A stretch of 64,000 nucleotides of DNA from Scilla litardierei (taxonomy: Eukaryota; Streptophyta; Magnoliopsida; Asparagales; Asparagaceae), in NCBI GenBank assembly GCA_030789695.1, contig CM061135.1, positions 109,004,301 through 109,068,300 of the forward strand, in the 5' to 3' direction. This document shows positions 10,941-22,334 of the stretch, piece after piece (positions within the stretch are counted from its first letter, which is position 1; the number at the start of each line of letters is the position of its first letter). Under the pieces are notes generated by a model, which saw nothing but the letters and a program-made list of their open reading frames with translations, did no database searches and was not told the DNA's origin. Made by a program: the position numbers and the translations under genes.

Positions 10941-11775
10941 TCATGTAGATGGTAAGCAATACTAGAAGGGGTTGAATAGTGTTGCTCAAAAACAATATCT
11001 TAATAAAAATTCTTCTAGTAAATCTTAAGTATCTTGCAGAAGTTACTCTACTAGGTACTTAATCAACTACTCAATATTAGTTGCAATATAATGAAATAAA
11101 GCACCTGAAATTAAACAACTCAGCAAGCAATGAGAGAAATGAGAGACAACACCAATTGCAAACACAGAGAGATTTATACGGATTCATCCACCACCGGGCT
11201 ACCTCTAGTACCAAGCCAACCAACTTGGATTTTCACTACCCAACTCTCAAGTGAGAGTAAACTTGCCTCAAATTAGAGGGCTTTCTTACAACCTTGTCTC
11301 TTCTCTGATAAGAGGGCTTTTACAACAGATAACCAATAACCTCACCACATGAGAATCTCGTGCAATTGGATTTTCAAACACCACGTACAAATAACTTACC
11401 AACCAACCACCCTTCTATGTATACTAACTCTTTGCAGCGATTACAATGATCCTATAGCCAATTGATTTGAAGCTCGACTGAATAAGTGGCTATAAGAAAA
11501 AATTTGATCTTAAGAAAAGGACTAAAGAATAAAATCAAATCACTTGAGAATCGAATACCTCTTGATCCAATCTTAAAAGATAGAGATGAAGCTCTATGGA
11601 TTGAGATCAAGATAGGCCAAAAATCGTTGAAAAGATTAGAGTAAAAACGAAAATGAAATCTGCCAAAACTGAAAGCGCAATGAGAGAGATGAGAGCTTTG
11701 AAAACTTCAGAAAATAGCTTTTAAAATAACTTGTGATCTATTTATACATATTCTCCACCATGTTGCAGGTATACA
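10935..11775 (-). repeat. 5' LTR of the Copia relic (far end approximate)
   Basis: The end next to gag reads, on the reverse strand, ...ACATGATCCTA, matching the LTR end of element 3. The plus-strand text CTAGAAGGGGTTGAATAGTGTTG-like is the usual SIRE-type LTR end. Hairpins occur at 11211-11228 (CCAAG/CTTGG), 11243-11258 (ACTCTC/GAGAGT) and 11298-11314 (CTCTT/AAGAG). The distal boundary near 11.77 kb is a guess. Confidence 0.45.
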
Positions 11776-11924
11776 ATTTTTGTCTTAGGTAACATTGTCA
11801 TAAATTTATATATATAGTAAAAGTCGGTGACAAATTCATATTTATAAGTATGATTGTTGGAGAGATTGCATATATGAAGGCCTTCATACTCACAAAATAT
11901 ATTGGATGACATCCTCCTCTTAGG

Positions 11925-12980
11925 GTGCAGGTGAAATGTGTCAAGAACATTTTGGCAACTCCTCAGCAGAACCTCGATATGTATAAAAACAAGGTTGACT
12001 CGTTATAGAGTACACATGTTTGAATTTGTAAATTTTATATAGTGAGATGAATTAATGATATTCACATATTATGTAGTCTTATGATTTATTTATGTTTTGC
12101 ATTCCCATTAGGTTATCTGGAAGCCATATAATGAGCGAATCGAGAATGTTCCTACTTTATGTGTAGTAAAACCCATGATCGGGTGTGTGCATGTAACTTT
12201 ATTTTGCTGGGATGCTTCGGGGATGCATGTCCCAGACTGCATTTTGTGGCAATTTGGTATCCCTCGACATATACTAATTATGGTCCTAGTCATGCCTGGT
12301 GAGGGCTAATTAGAACCAACGACAATGGGAACAAGCCACTTTGGAGCCTCTCATGGAATGGATGCTCAGAGAGCAATGTGTTTTTGAGCCGGGGGATGTT
12401 GTATCCTTAAAAGATTAAATGGAATGTTATTGGGGGATTACAAGGCGGTTGATATATACTAAGCTGGAGCCCACGTTCGTGTACATGCCTCGTGGTCCCA
12501 TCGAGCGACAACTGGTTAATAGTATCTTCATAATCAATATTTGTGTGTTTATTTATGATTGTTGTATCTGATATATTTTTATCCCTTGGTCTGCCAAACC
12601 GACTCATTTCTTGACGTTGATGATATGATGTTACATGGTTTAGAAAAACAGGTCCTAGCATACTACAGTTCAATTGAGAGTAGGATCACAGAGTTGCTCC
12701 GCCAAACACGGCATCTTCCAAAAGGTGCTGAGACAAGTCATGTTCGTTGATTTCATAAGATGGTTGCAAGAAGGCCAGAAACTGTCGTGGATGACACTAG
12801 CATGTCTCAACAGCATCAGACTACCATGGATGACGCCAGCCCATCTCATCAGCATTAGACTGAAGTGGATTATATATGAATCAACAGCAGCAGACTAAAG
12901 TGGATGACAATGATCCTTCTCAGTAGCATCAAACTGAAGTGGATGACGTCGGACCTTCTTAGCCTCAACACACCGAGCTA
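11925..12980 (+). pseudogene. Plant mobile domain (MAIN-like / aminotransferase-like) pseudogene
   Basis: A first exon ends at 12017 with DMYKNKVDSL and an in-frame TAG. A 94-bp GT-AG intron (12018-12111) follows, then VIWKPYNERIENVP, HVPDCILWQFGIPRHI and, after 12,410, a YRRxTRR-like block and PRGPIERQL. This order (W.PY, H.PD.(V/I)L.QFG, IP, ITRRFI) is that of plant mobile domain proteins, found as host MAIN/MAIL genes and as cargo of Mutator-like transposons. An open block at 12559-12750 fits the C-terminal helix-rich region (LRQTRHLP). Multiple stops make it non-functional. No terminal inverted repeats were found to decide host versus transposon origin. Confidence 0.5.
12784..12975 (+). 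repeat. Degenerate ~48-bp tandem repeat in the tail of the mobile-domain pseudogene
   Basis: About four copies of a unit with GTGGATGAC and CATCAGACT-like parts. In the pseudogene frame they read as Q(Q)HQT.VDD...PS repeats before decay. Confidence 0.55.
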
Positions 12981-13149
12981 GAAATGGAAGGTGACACAGC
13001 AACATAACAGGCACATATGCTAACTTATAATATTCGGTCAATCGTGCAAATATTTTACGTAGGCGACAGATCATCGATGGGCCGATCGTGAATGTAAATG
13101 AAGAGATGTGAATATTATTGAATTTTAACTTTTGCTATGAAACTAGAAT

Positions 13150-13694
13150 TTTCAATGTTTTCATATTGGGTTTGAATGTAATATATGAGATATGTGTGAG
13201 ATATGTGTGATATGTTTGAGATAAGTGTGAGATATGTAATCTAGGTATGAGATATGTGATATCTGCTATATGTGTGATACATATTTTGCGAGGGGGTATG
13301 AAAGCAATTTGGATGATTGGGTAAGCCGCAGCAGCATCATTAGGAGTATAAGCAGCCCATGGAAGAAGCAGTGCATGAGGGCAGCAGCATAAGCTGCAAC
13401 TGGCAATATCTCTCTACTACAGTCGAGAATTGGGAAATTCGGTTCATTCTGGCCTCGGGTGGTAACCGCGGCCAATTGACCTGTCAGAATGAACTGATTT
13501 TCCCAATTCTCGGTAGCCGTAGAGAACAGCTCTTTGTTGCCGTTATTTGATGCTTATGCTGATGATGATGATGATGCTGCTGCTTATACAATCAACCAAA
13601 TCACTTTCGCACTATTACACAAATTAGTCGCACATCATGTATAACATATATCACATATATTACAGAAATCATATATATCACATATATCACATAT

Positions 13695-13782
<88 letters not shown>

Positions 13783-13790
13783 ACACTCAA
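13150..13790. repeat. Large imperfect foldback (inverted repeat), about 600 bp
   Basis: The left side reads in order GATATGTG-type minisatellite (13180-13290), GCAATTTGGATGATTGGGTAAG, CAGCAGCATCAT, then GAGAATTGGGAAATTCGGTT and CATTCTGG (13428-13452). The right side contains the reverse complement of the same order: CAGAATGAACTG, TTTTCCCAATTCTC, ATGATGCTGCTGC, CAATCAACCAAATCAC, then ATATATCACATATATC repeats. Arms are imperfect and the centre is near 13470. It is non-coding. It resembles a MITE or foldback element, or a locus able to produce a long hairpin RNA. Confidence 0.6.
13697..13781. repeat. (AT)n microsatellite
   Basis: An almost pure AT run at the right end of the foldback. The IYIY reading frames across it are artefacts. 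Confidence 0.95.
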
Positions 13791-13861
13791 ATAAGTTGAA
13801 AGCAATTTATTTCAACTGTGGGCTGAGAAATTGATTTCAATACAATTACATAAACTATGAG

Positions 13862-14374
13862 TGTTAAGTATATATTTTGCACATATTTACATTTCATCTC
13901 AACATATATTTTATGTTTTATGCTACATTTTCTATGCAATCTTCGTTTGTTCTTGTTCATTTCACTCTTGGGAAATGTTTTGAGTTTTTCAGGAAAAAAT
14001 GTGTGCCAAATGGTGTAAAGGAATGATGTGATGAGCATGGAAGAAAAGATGGTGAGGAGCAAAGAAGAAATGAAGAAGAAAGGGCCAAAATACAGGCAAC
14101 ACGGTCGTGTGGGTCAACGCACAGACGTGCCACCACATCAGCCCTAAGGAGAAAGATGCATCTTCAGTAGCACGGCCATGCACATCAATCACATGGCCAT
14201 GCCACGTTTGCAGATGATAAAGAGAGTTAAAGAAGAAATTGACATGATCGTGCATCTTTACTATACAGCCGTGCCAATAAAAAGACAGATGGCCCTTCTA
14301 TCTGCTTGCGGTCACACGACTATGTCGACTATGTAAAAGGTGACGTCTCGAGCTGAGGACAGTGACACGGTCAT
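13862..14374 (+). repeat. Element X LTR, left part (U3), with palindrome pairs
   Basis: Begins TGTTAAGT (start inferred from TGTTA matching the TAACA-like end). Paired near-palindromes of CACGGTCGTG / ACGGCCATG type occur at 14099-14132, 14170-14203 and 14241-14275, each with two copies about 10 bases apart. A further pair is cut by the Y insertion at 14374. The TSD of Y is 14370-14374. Confidence 0.55.
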
Positions 14375-14773
14375 TGATCGGGCCCCGGATATACACCCGG
14401 AGAACGATTGTAGTTTTACCGCAAGCGCACGGCCGAGTGGCGAGCGGGTATCGAACACGAGGAGGTGGTGTTGGCTCTAATCTATCCTAGGTTGGTTTGA
14501 CTACGAATGTTTTATTGGTGGATGTGGTTATGGAATGATGTAATGGAAATGGTGGTGGATGTCGGTGTCAGTGATAAAGAAGTCGGTCAAATATCGATTC
14601 AAATACAATATAATAAAAGTGTCTAGGGCTAGGGAATCCCCACTACGGGTCGGCATTCATCCTTGTGAATCGTGAGTCTCAATATTACTAGACTTGCGTT
14701 GAGGTGAACTAGTCGTAACTGAATAGAGAACCAAGCTCACGCTCTCGCGCTATTGCCAGTCTATAGCAACCTA

Positions 14774-15075
14774 GATTAGGGCCCAATCTCTTACAAACCC
14801 TAACCTAAGCCACTAGCATGAAGATCGACATCATCGTCCAATCGCCCCTCGAGCCCACTCTCGTGCAAGCTCGAGTTACGATCAAGGTTGGGATAGTTCG
14901 TATTCGTCCAATCTCTTGCAAACGAATATGGGTATAGATTTATAATAAAAATCCTAGCTTTGGTCCAATCTCTTGCAAACCAAGTCTAGAGAATCCCGAT
15001 TATAAACATAAATCTAATATCTAGGCCTTCCCATCGATTAGAATCCAATCTCTTGCAAACCCCAATTGATGGAAA
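14774..15075 (-). repeat. Five leader hairpins with an invariant 16-base loop and different stems
   Basis: Given on the plus strand, the loop is (T/C)CCAATCTCTTGCAAA with small changes. Stems: TTAGGG/CCCTAA (14776-14803); CTCGAG/CTCGAG (14848-14875, loop CCCACTCTCGTGCAAG); TATTCG/CGAATA (14901-14928); TTTGG/CCAAG (14959-14984); CCATCGATT/AATTGATGG (15031-15072, with four unpaired bases each side). In the other LTR the last stem is a perfect CCATCGATT/AATCGATGG. The set is repeated at about 27808-28107. Confidence 0.8.
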
Positions 15076-15537
15076 TCCCTAGCTATCCGTAATAAATCAA
15101 TCACAACCTAACCCCTTTAGAAATTCTAGCAACATTTCAATTCATTCATCACAAATATGAAATTAGATCCATAGGGTTCATCCTCATGCCCTAGAACATC
15201 AAATCTACTCAATCATAGCAATAACGATAGAGAAATCGATAAAAAACATTGCTTGCATATATAAAGATATCAAAACAAGGATTAAAGCAATAAGAACAAA
15301 ATACTTAGCTTTGATGAAGATCTTCAATCCAAAATACAAGCTTTTAGATCCAAGAGGGGGCCTAGGGCATGGCCTAACCTCTAAAATAATCACTAATAAA
15401 ACATATGGGAACCTCCTCTAATGGTGGCTACAAAACCCTTATATAGTCCCCCAAAACCCTAGAAAATAACCCTAGAAAAACCCCCAAAATAGTGCCCAAA
15501 AACAGCCCAAACCGCAACTTAAATCTGGGCCCAGGCC

Positions 15538-16150
15538 GCACTCGGCCGAGTGGAACATGTGACCCGGCCGAGTGGAAATTCCAGCACTGCAGCGTCAACT
15601 TACAGAAATTCTCCAGATTTCATCTGACCTCCAATTGGTGCGTTCTTGGTGGCGTTGGAACCGTCATGAAGTCTACTATCTATAAAAAATATGAGAAAAA
15701 TAATTTTATTGCTGGAATGATAGTATATTTCAAAAGAGTGGACGGTTGTCTGAAAATCTGGGCACTGCACGTCCTCGGCGTCACTCGGCCGAGTGGGATT
15801 CTTCACTCGGTCGAGTGACAGACCCTGTAGAAAAACAGTAACTTCGAGGTCCTCAGGGGTCTGTCTCCGGGGGTGGCTCGGCCGAGTAGCTTTCATCATT
15901 CGGCCGAGTGGTAATGTGTACTCGGCCGAGTCGGAGCCATCAAAAGCCTGTACATTTCCAGTAAGTCGGCCATTTTTTATGGGGGATTTTCCATGCCACT
16001 CGGGCGATGCGATATTCATACTCGGCCGAATGGGATATCGTCCCTCGGCCGAGTGCACGCCCAATTCCTTCTGTGGTGCATGTCCGGTCTGGTCGGCCGA
16101 GCGGGCTTTCTTGCTCGGCCGAGTGTGTGCTTTACGCGGCTGAGTGGCAT
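15538..16150 (-). repeat. CTCGGCCGAG palindrome array in the U3 of Y (left LTR)
   Basis: About eleven copies of ACTCGGCCGAGT or close variants, mostly in pairs 8-15 bases apart: near 15540/15561, 15783/15807, 15877/15900/15918, 16020/16043 and 16094/16116/16137. The array starts about 90 bp upstream (element strand) of the TATATAA box. Some copies have matched changes (for example ACTCGGTCGAGT) that keep partial symmetry. The same array is in the other LTR. Confidence 0.85.
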
Positions 16151-16451
16151 GCTGTAAATGCCCAATCTTCTCCGTTTCTCCTCCTCGTCGCTCCTATGAA
16201 GTTCTTCCCTTCTCCACTCATCCTCTAGCGCTGATAACTCCTTAATAAGGCCATGAGCGATGCTCCGTCATGCGTGCAAGTCCTTTAAGCTTATTTTTGC
16301 TCCCAATTGCTCCATATTTCCTGAAATCCGACAAAAACAAGAAATAGTGAAAAGTAACGCAATATCGTCGAATACTCGTGAAAATCGCAATATGAGCAAT
16401 CGAAATGGCGTGAAAACATGCAGAAAAAAGGTATAAAATATGGAGCGATCA

Positions 16452-16475
16452 AAATCCCCCAAGCTTACCTCTTAC
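16452..16475 (-). promoter_or_regulatory. Polypurine tract of element Y
   Basis: On the reverse strand AAGCTTGGGGGATTT abuts the LTR. It follows a short CCTCGAGG palindrome. Confidence 0.75.
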
Positions 16476-18450
16476 TCGTCCTCGAGGAAGATAAGTAGAG
16501 AGACGAACTCGGGAGATGAAAACAAAGAAAATAAAATGAAAAAAAAAGAGCACGAGGTGGAAGGGGTCGCTAGATTATTCTCTCAGATCTCAAGTCATAA
16601 GCTACACATCACGATAACTTGGTAAATACGAATCACATGCTATAAGGATTTCATATCTTACTTAGACATGATACTTGCAAGATTTTAAGAATAACAAAAG
16701 GGACTCTCTAAATTCATACAATCAATTCATATCCACATCACACATTTCATAGAATTTAATATACAAATGTTGGTGATGCACTTTTCAATCAAGAGTTATA
16801 ACAGAAGCATATAAGAATCATACCAAACATGCAATGGATAATGGAATAAATCATGGCATTCACATATTTATATCAATTCATAAGAAATCTCCATAGCTAA
16901 AGTAATTCGCTAAGTCTCAGTATTATCAAACTTCCCCATTCGTGCACCTCTCCACTCTAATGTCGTACTCACTCATATGGTCAAAACGGTTCACCCCCAA
17001 GCTTAGCTTGAGGCATCGTATCTAAAGGAATATGATAGTGGAAAAAGGGATGTTTGCCTTGGTTTTCCCAAGTATTTTGTGGCTCCAATAATGAGATAGA
17101 GAAACATCTTTCTTTTTCTTTTTGAACATTTTGTTTCTCATTTTTCTTTTCGGATTTTTGTAGGAGCTATATGATTTGTATTTTTTGGTTTTTGGCTCCT
17201 TTTTGGCTTTTTGGACTATTTGGAGCTAACTTTTTCTTTTGTGAGGATTTTTAGGAAATAGATGCGATATAAGTAGCTTTAGGAGGTGAACTCAAGTGAC
17301 ATGTAGAGAATAAAAAGATATATGTGGAGAAAGAAATAATGTAGCACTCGGTTCACTCTAAGATGTGCACGAACGGTTCAATAAAATAATACTTCAACTA
17401 AAACTCATATGTAAGCATGGATATTCTCAATCATCTCAATAAAAAGTTAAGTCAAGCGGTAAAGCGCATAATCATATCAAGCATGCAACAGAAGGTGAAT
17501 AAGACAATAAAACTGATGCTTCAGATATACTAATGATGCGTGACTCTTGGTGCATTTCCAACAAAAGCATACTAAACACTAATCCATGCATTCAGTTTCA
17601 ATTAATATCATGCATTCATGTAGAGAAACCAGCAAAAGAAATAGATTTGCAAGCACATGTGAATAGTAAGACTATGGAATACTCTAAGTAGCATGGCAAG
17701 GAATAATAAGCATCGTGATGGTTGCTAAAGCAATAAGAGATATCATCATACAAAATTCATCTAGCGGAAGAAGAGAAAGGAAAATAAAGAAATAAAAAAT
17801 AAAAGAGATGAAAGAAAAGAAAGACAAGCACACAACATGATGCATGAACACACATAAAAGGAAAATAAGATGGAAAATTCAAAAAGATGATGCAAAATTT
17901 TGAAAAATTCTTAAAACCCCTAAAATAAAGTAAAAATACAACTAATGCATCTAAATGGCATGGAAATGCACTCCCCCAAGCTTAAACTTCACATTGTCCT
18001 CAATGTGATCATAATGAAAGAATATGAGGAACAACGATAATAATAAGGGGGTGAATAAAAAATGATGAAATGAATGACATAAAATCCTAATGCAACTACA
18101 TGCACATACAATGATGCATGAGAGCGCCTCCTCCAAGCTAATACCAAACAATCCTATTCAAATGACTTGACCAAAAATGTCATGGCTTTGCAAAGCGTGA
18201 TCAAGTCAAACGAATAAGAAAGTAAGGTTTCACTTGAAAGCAATGCGCGAATGTGGTGAGCAAAAGGATGTGACACATCAAAATATGGAGAGCGCAATTA
18301 ATATATATAATGGGTTTGGGGTGTAAAAATTTTTGTTACCGTCATAAGAGGTGATATTTATTCAATCAAATCTATACGGTCCCCTCGCTGTCGAGAGGAT
18401 TCGGGTTTATTGAAAGCATAAAAATTTCTACACTACTGGATTGATATCAC
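16476..18450 (-). other. Long non-coding 3' region of element Y with extra PPT-like motifs
   Basis: AT-rich with no ORF of note. Two further reverse-strand AAGCTTGGGGG motifs occur, at about 16992-17004 and 17972-17984. The second follows CATTGAGGACAATG (about 17993-18006), an inverted repeat that I associate with Athila/Tat 3' regions. The region has no pol remnants. Confidence 0.6.
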
Positions 18451-18625
18451 CTATAGCAAAAGGCAGATCCAGTATCTTTGCCGGTGCAGGCAACTGCTCC
18501 AACTGCTCTTTCCATAGCTCTGCCAGATGCGTGTGTCCACGGACTCCATCAGACTCCAGCAATGCGGCTCCCAGAACCTATCCAAGGACTCCACCTGTAC
18601 CCTGCAAGAGATAAGCCGCATCAAT

Positions 18626-19045
18626 CTAATGTGGATAATTCTTCCCCAAAATAAATATATTCCAAAGAGGGTCATCAACATAAGTATTTAAAATTAAAGA
18701 CGGGTGACAACACTTCCCTGGAAATAAATCTCCACTCTCGTATACCACGTCGATCAACTCCTCATTGTTCGCCTCAGGTTGTTTAGGTAGCTTGGGCATA
18801 TAAGCGTAGGTCTCATCAGGTAGCTCCTCATCATCGTCAGACTTATCCCATCGCACCTCCTGATCATATTCAATAGCGTCCATGGGTGCTAACTCCTCGC
18901 TCTCCTCCTCATATACGTCCCATTGTACCTCTTGATCGTATGTACATGAATCCTGCAAAAGGCACGATGAGTCGCCAAAATCTGAATCATAAAAAACATC
19001 ATACACAGGAGGAGAATCAAATGTTGGAGATGAGGGAGTAAAGAG
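18626..19045 (-). pseudogene. Element Y gag-like ORF, C-terminal part (split by Z)
   Basis: Continues the frame of the 26207-27193 block across the Z insertion and TSD. It is strongly acidic, with two copies of a YDQEV(Q/R)WD motif separated by about 20 residues, and ends VDDPLWNIFILGKNYPH. Element X encodes a related end (FDDYLWNDFKMGNKL at about 32540-32580), so this C-terminus is a family feature. I do not know a characterised domain that matches it. After the stop (18626) a TCTTGCAG|GGTACAGGTGGA stretch is shared with X and may be non-coding leader or former coding sequence. Confidence 0.6.
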
Positions 19046-21008
19046 TGTTGGATCTGGATCGTAGCCTAGAGGGGGGTGAATAGGCTAATAAAAATATTCG
19101 TGCAACCCACAAACAATCCCACGCAGTTATAAGCACAGACAGGGCAATAAATTAGCAATCACAGAATACGCACAGATATACCGTGGTTCGGTCGTCCCCA
19201 CGACCTACTCCAGCCCCCGAAAGCAACTACTAGATAGATATGTAATCAAGTACAGCTACAATGAGTCAAGATCCCAAATCTACTCTCACCTAGCTCGTAT
19301 GCACACCACGTGCTCTACACTATCAATCTAGTCAGATGCTCTCCCTCCGTGACGACTCCCAAGTCGTCAGGTCCCCAAAAAGTAACACAAAAGGTAATGT
19401 TTCCCCTACGAAGAACTAACACAAATACTACACAATATAATAAACAAGAGAGTTTAGAATGCTCAGATTGTGTAGCGGTGTTGTCTTCGTCAATCAGTAC
19501 GGGTCAGATCTCGTCTGATGTAGATGTAGATGTCTCCTCGACACCAGCAACTCAGGTTGTGGCGATGTCTCTTGCAACTTGCGGCTTTGCCCCTTCTCTG
19601 AAATTTATAGCAAATGGATATTGGGCACTTGGGTTGAGGCAATAATATTTCCTGGGAATTAGTGTAACTTCCTCTCTGCCCTGGTAATCACAACACAAAG
19701 AATTCGGCTGCGGCTTTCTCCTCTAATTTTTTGTGCGGCAGCCTTCAATTAGATTTTCGTTCTCAATTGATTGTCTGGCTTGCAAACTTGAATTCTTCCT
19801 TGATTTCCTGCACACAACCTCTAATAAACTTTGGTTTAATAAAGAGTTAAAGCACTTACCTTTTGCCCATTGGAAATCAAAACTTTCGGATGCCTGTGTG
19901 CATTCAACAAAAAATATTGCGCCGCCTCTTTTTATTGAGATGCTGTTCTTGTGGCCGCATGAATTTTGCTCCTCGAAAATTTGTGGAGACTTGAGACTCA
20001 CGGTCCAATATTGCGGCTGGAAGCAATCTTGTACTCTTTGGTGCCTGCAGACAATTACAAGGGAAGTTAATGAATAGCAAGCAATTAATAAAAAAACTTA
20101 GTTTACTCGAAGTTGCTCCTCCCTCTAGTCAAATATTTCGGCTGGCCTTGTTTTGTGCTTTTGCTTGGTTGACTCCTCTCTCGTCCCCTCTATTGTTCAT
20201 TCAGGATGAATTCGGTAGCATCATCAAAAGGGATACCCCATAATAATTTCGTGCGCCCCCCTCAGGATGAATTTGATTGATCAAAGACGCGGCTTGCTGA
20301 GGATCTCTTGTGTGTGTATGGAAAAAATACTGCGCCTCTCTCTCTAGATCAAGTTCTCCCCTTTATTTTTTGTGCTCCTGCCAAAAAAGATAATGCACAT
20401 GCTCTTAGAAACAATTGGCCAGGAGATTTTTTAGAGGAGGCCTTTTTCCTGGGAACTTGCAGAAGGGGGGTAGAGGGCGGCTCCTCTAAAATTTCGGCTC
20501 TCCCCTTTTTTTTTAATTTGTTGGCTGCCGCACTCAATAAAATTCTGAGAGCTGCTAGGGTTTTTTGTTGGTGGGCCCTTTTTTAATTGATTTGGTCTGT
20601 GTTGGTTTTTTTTGGCCTGTGTTATTTTTTTTGGCCTTTTTTAATTCTGCCGCACTCAATAGGATTTTTTGGCCTGTGTTATATTAAGCCTAATCCAATG
20701 TCATGTTGATGCACTTATTTTGCATCACAATGACCAAGCATATATATGTACTTATATAAGTATGTAATAAAAACTTGGTACTCCCCTGTTCTCCTTTGCG
20801 CATTGACCAAGTCCTCTTTGCTAAGCGCATAGCTCTTTTTGACATAGTCCAATTGCTATGTGTACAGTAATTCCTCCATCTCTTTGAGTTAGCCATCATT
20901 TGGATATTTACGTCCGTGCCACTCCTGCAAATACTTAACACACACATCAGATCGTTCACAACTGTTTGTCATCATCAAACCATAATTCCTAGATCGTTGT
21001 TTCCAACA
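19046..21008 (-). repeat. 3' LTR of element Z
   Basis: Plus-strand ends TGTTGGATC...TTCCAACA; 1963 bp. Leader hairpins: GGTCGT/ACGACC with CCCC loop (19190-19205) and GACGACT/AGTCGTC with CCCA loop (19351-19368). A TATATAA-like stretch lies at about 20735-20760. The many short ORFs in it are duplicated in the other LTR and are not genes. Confidence 0.9.
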
Positions 21009-21022
21009 ATCTCCCCCTTTTG
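21009..21022 (-). promoter_or_regulatory. Polypurine tract of element Z
   Basis: Reverse strand AAAAGGGGGAGAT directly before the 3' LTR start TGTTGG. Confidence 0.8.
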
Positions 21023-22334
21023 ATGATGACAAACCCTTTAAGGATTTGCACAAATAAGTGTATGTGTGTGATGTGTGATGAATGATGTAATGCGGTATAA
21101 TATATTCAATGAGATGATATCAAACAATACTAGCATGTACAATATAACAATATAATTAGCATGTACAATATAACAATATAATTAGCAAACTCCCCCTTTT
21201 TCCAAGCTCCCCATTTTGCATGTATTTTCATTGCTCCTCCTTCAATAAATAATACCGTATTTTGAACCAACATTGATACCACAAATCTTTCAACACTTTT
21301 CTCCCCCTTTGGCATCATCAAAAGAGTATTCATGAAGATTAAAACATAGCACATGCAAAAAGAGAGTATTATTAATTAGAACTAGTATTTGCATGTCGTC
21401 ATTCTATAATTAGCACTCCAAATCCAATGATAATGATAATTAGAATTCAACACCATCGTGTAAGTGCAATTATTAAACATAGAAGTACAAAGGGAGATAC
21501 TTTTACAAATTTCAACCAAAACCAATCCATCATTTTCCAAATAACTTTATATCACCTAGGAATGATTTTCCCCACCTCATTAAAAATGAGTTCAAGGTAT
21601 CACACCCCAAAACATAGCCTAAAAGGACTCTTAGATGTGGGGGTGACATTGCTTGACGAGTAAAAACACCAACGCTAAAGATTACCCATAAAGCTTATGT
21701 TGGATACTCGTGGGTAGTGTATTTACCATGAATTGTATCCATTTTTCATACGGAGAAATTTTCAATATTTTTTTCACATTCATTTCCTTTGTTTTGTGCT
21801 CAATTTTTATTCATGGCAAATCACATCATATCCCGTAGATTTTTCAGTTAATAATCATCCTACATTCACTTTTCCAATATTCATAAATAGTATCTCCAAA
21901 AGTACGACATAGTCTAATATTCGTGGAAGTGAAAGTAGGTGTAGAAATCATATTATTAAAGCATTGAACTTGGCATGGCTATTATTGAAATAAAACATAC
22001 GCATGTAGTCAAAAATAATAATACTACAATTTCTACAAGGATATGATCATCGTTCATTTATACCTCTAGAACAATGCAAGGAGGAAGATATGTAATAAGC
22101 TCAACTTTTTTTTCTTTTGGTTTTTATAATGAAATAAACACACTAAAAACAATCAAGCAAACAAAAACAAAAACAAAAAAAAGTCCAAGCACACAAAAAT
22201 GTTAACCAAAAAAATGCTATGAAGGTATGCATTAAGGTCAAAGAATGAGATATACCTTCGCCTCGCCGTTTGACTAAGGAGCTAAAAAATAATGAGACAT
22301 TCAATTTATTGCTCCTCGTCAAATTTCCATCCAC
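21023..22334 (-). other. Non-coding 3' region of element Z
   Basis: About 1.3 kb of AT-rich sequence between the gag stop and the polypurine tract, where pol would be expected. I see no protease, integrase, RT or RNase H motif on either strand. Confidence 0.6.

Larger units (their letters stand above)
14375..16451 (-). repeat. 3' LTR of element Y
   Basis: Plus-strand text runs TGATCG...CGATCA, a perfect 6-bp inverted end; 2077 bp. On the element's strand the U3 holds the CTCGGCCGAG array (15538-16150). A TATATAA box lies at about 15439-15446, and the R/U5 region carries the five hairpins with the TCCAATCTCTTGCAAA loop (14776-15075). Several short ORFs here are shadows. Confidence 0.9.

Noticed and set aside
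13601..13834. ORFs of alternating Ile-Tyr on both strands
   Set aside because: Pure (AT)n microsatellite translation.
14776..14803. TTAGGG ... CCCTAA taken as telomere-like repeat
   Set aside because: A single stem of one hairpin; plant telomere repeats are TTTAGGG and no array is present.
15492..16228. Several open frames (and copies at 28524-29260) with repeated GRPS / PSAE text
   Set aside because: They lie inside the LTR of element Y and come from the CTCGGCCGAG array; no start context or homology.
19310..20586. Four or five short ORFs, perfectly repeated at 24499-25729
   Set aside because: Repeated because they lie in the two LTRs of element Z; no domain.
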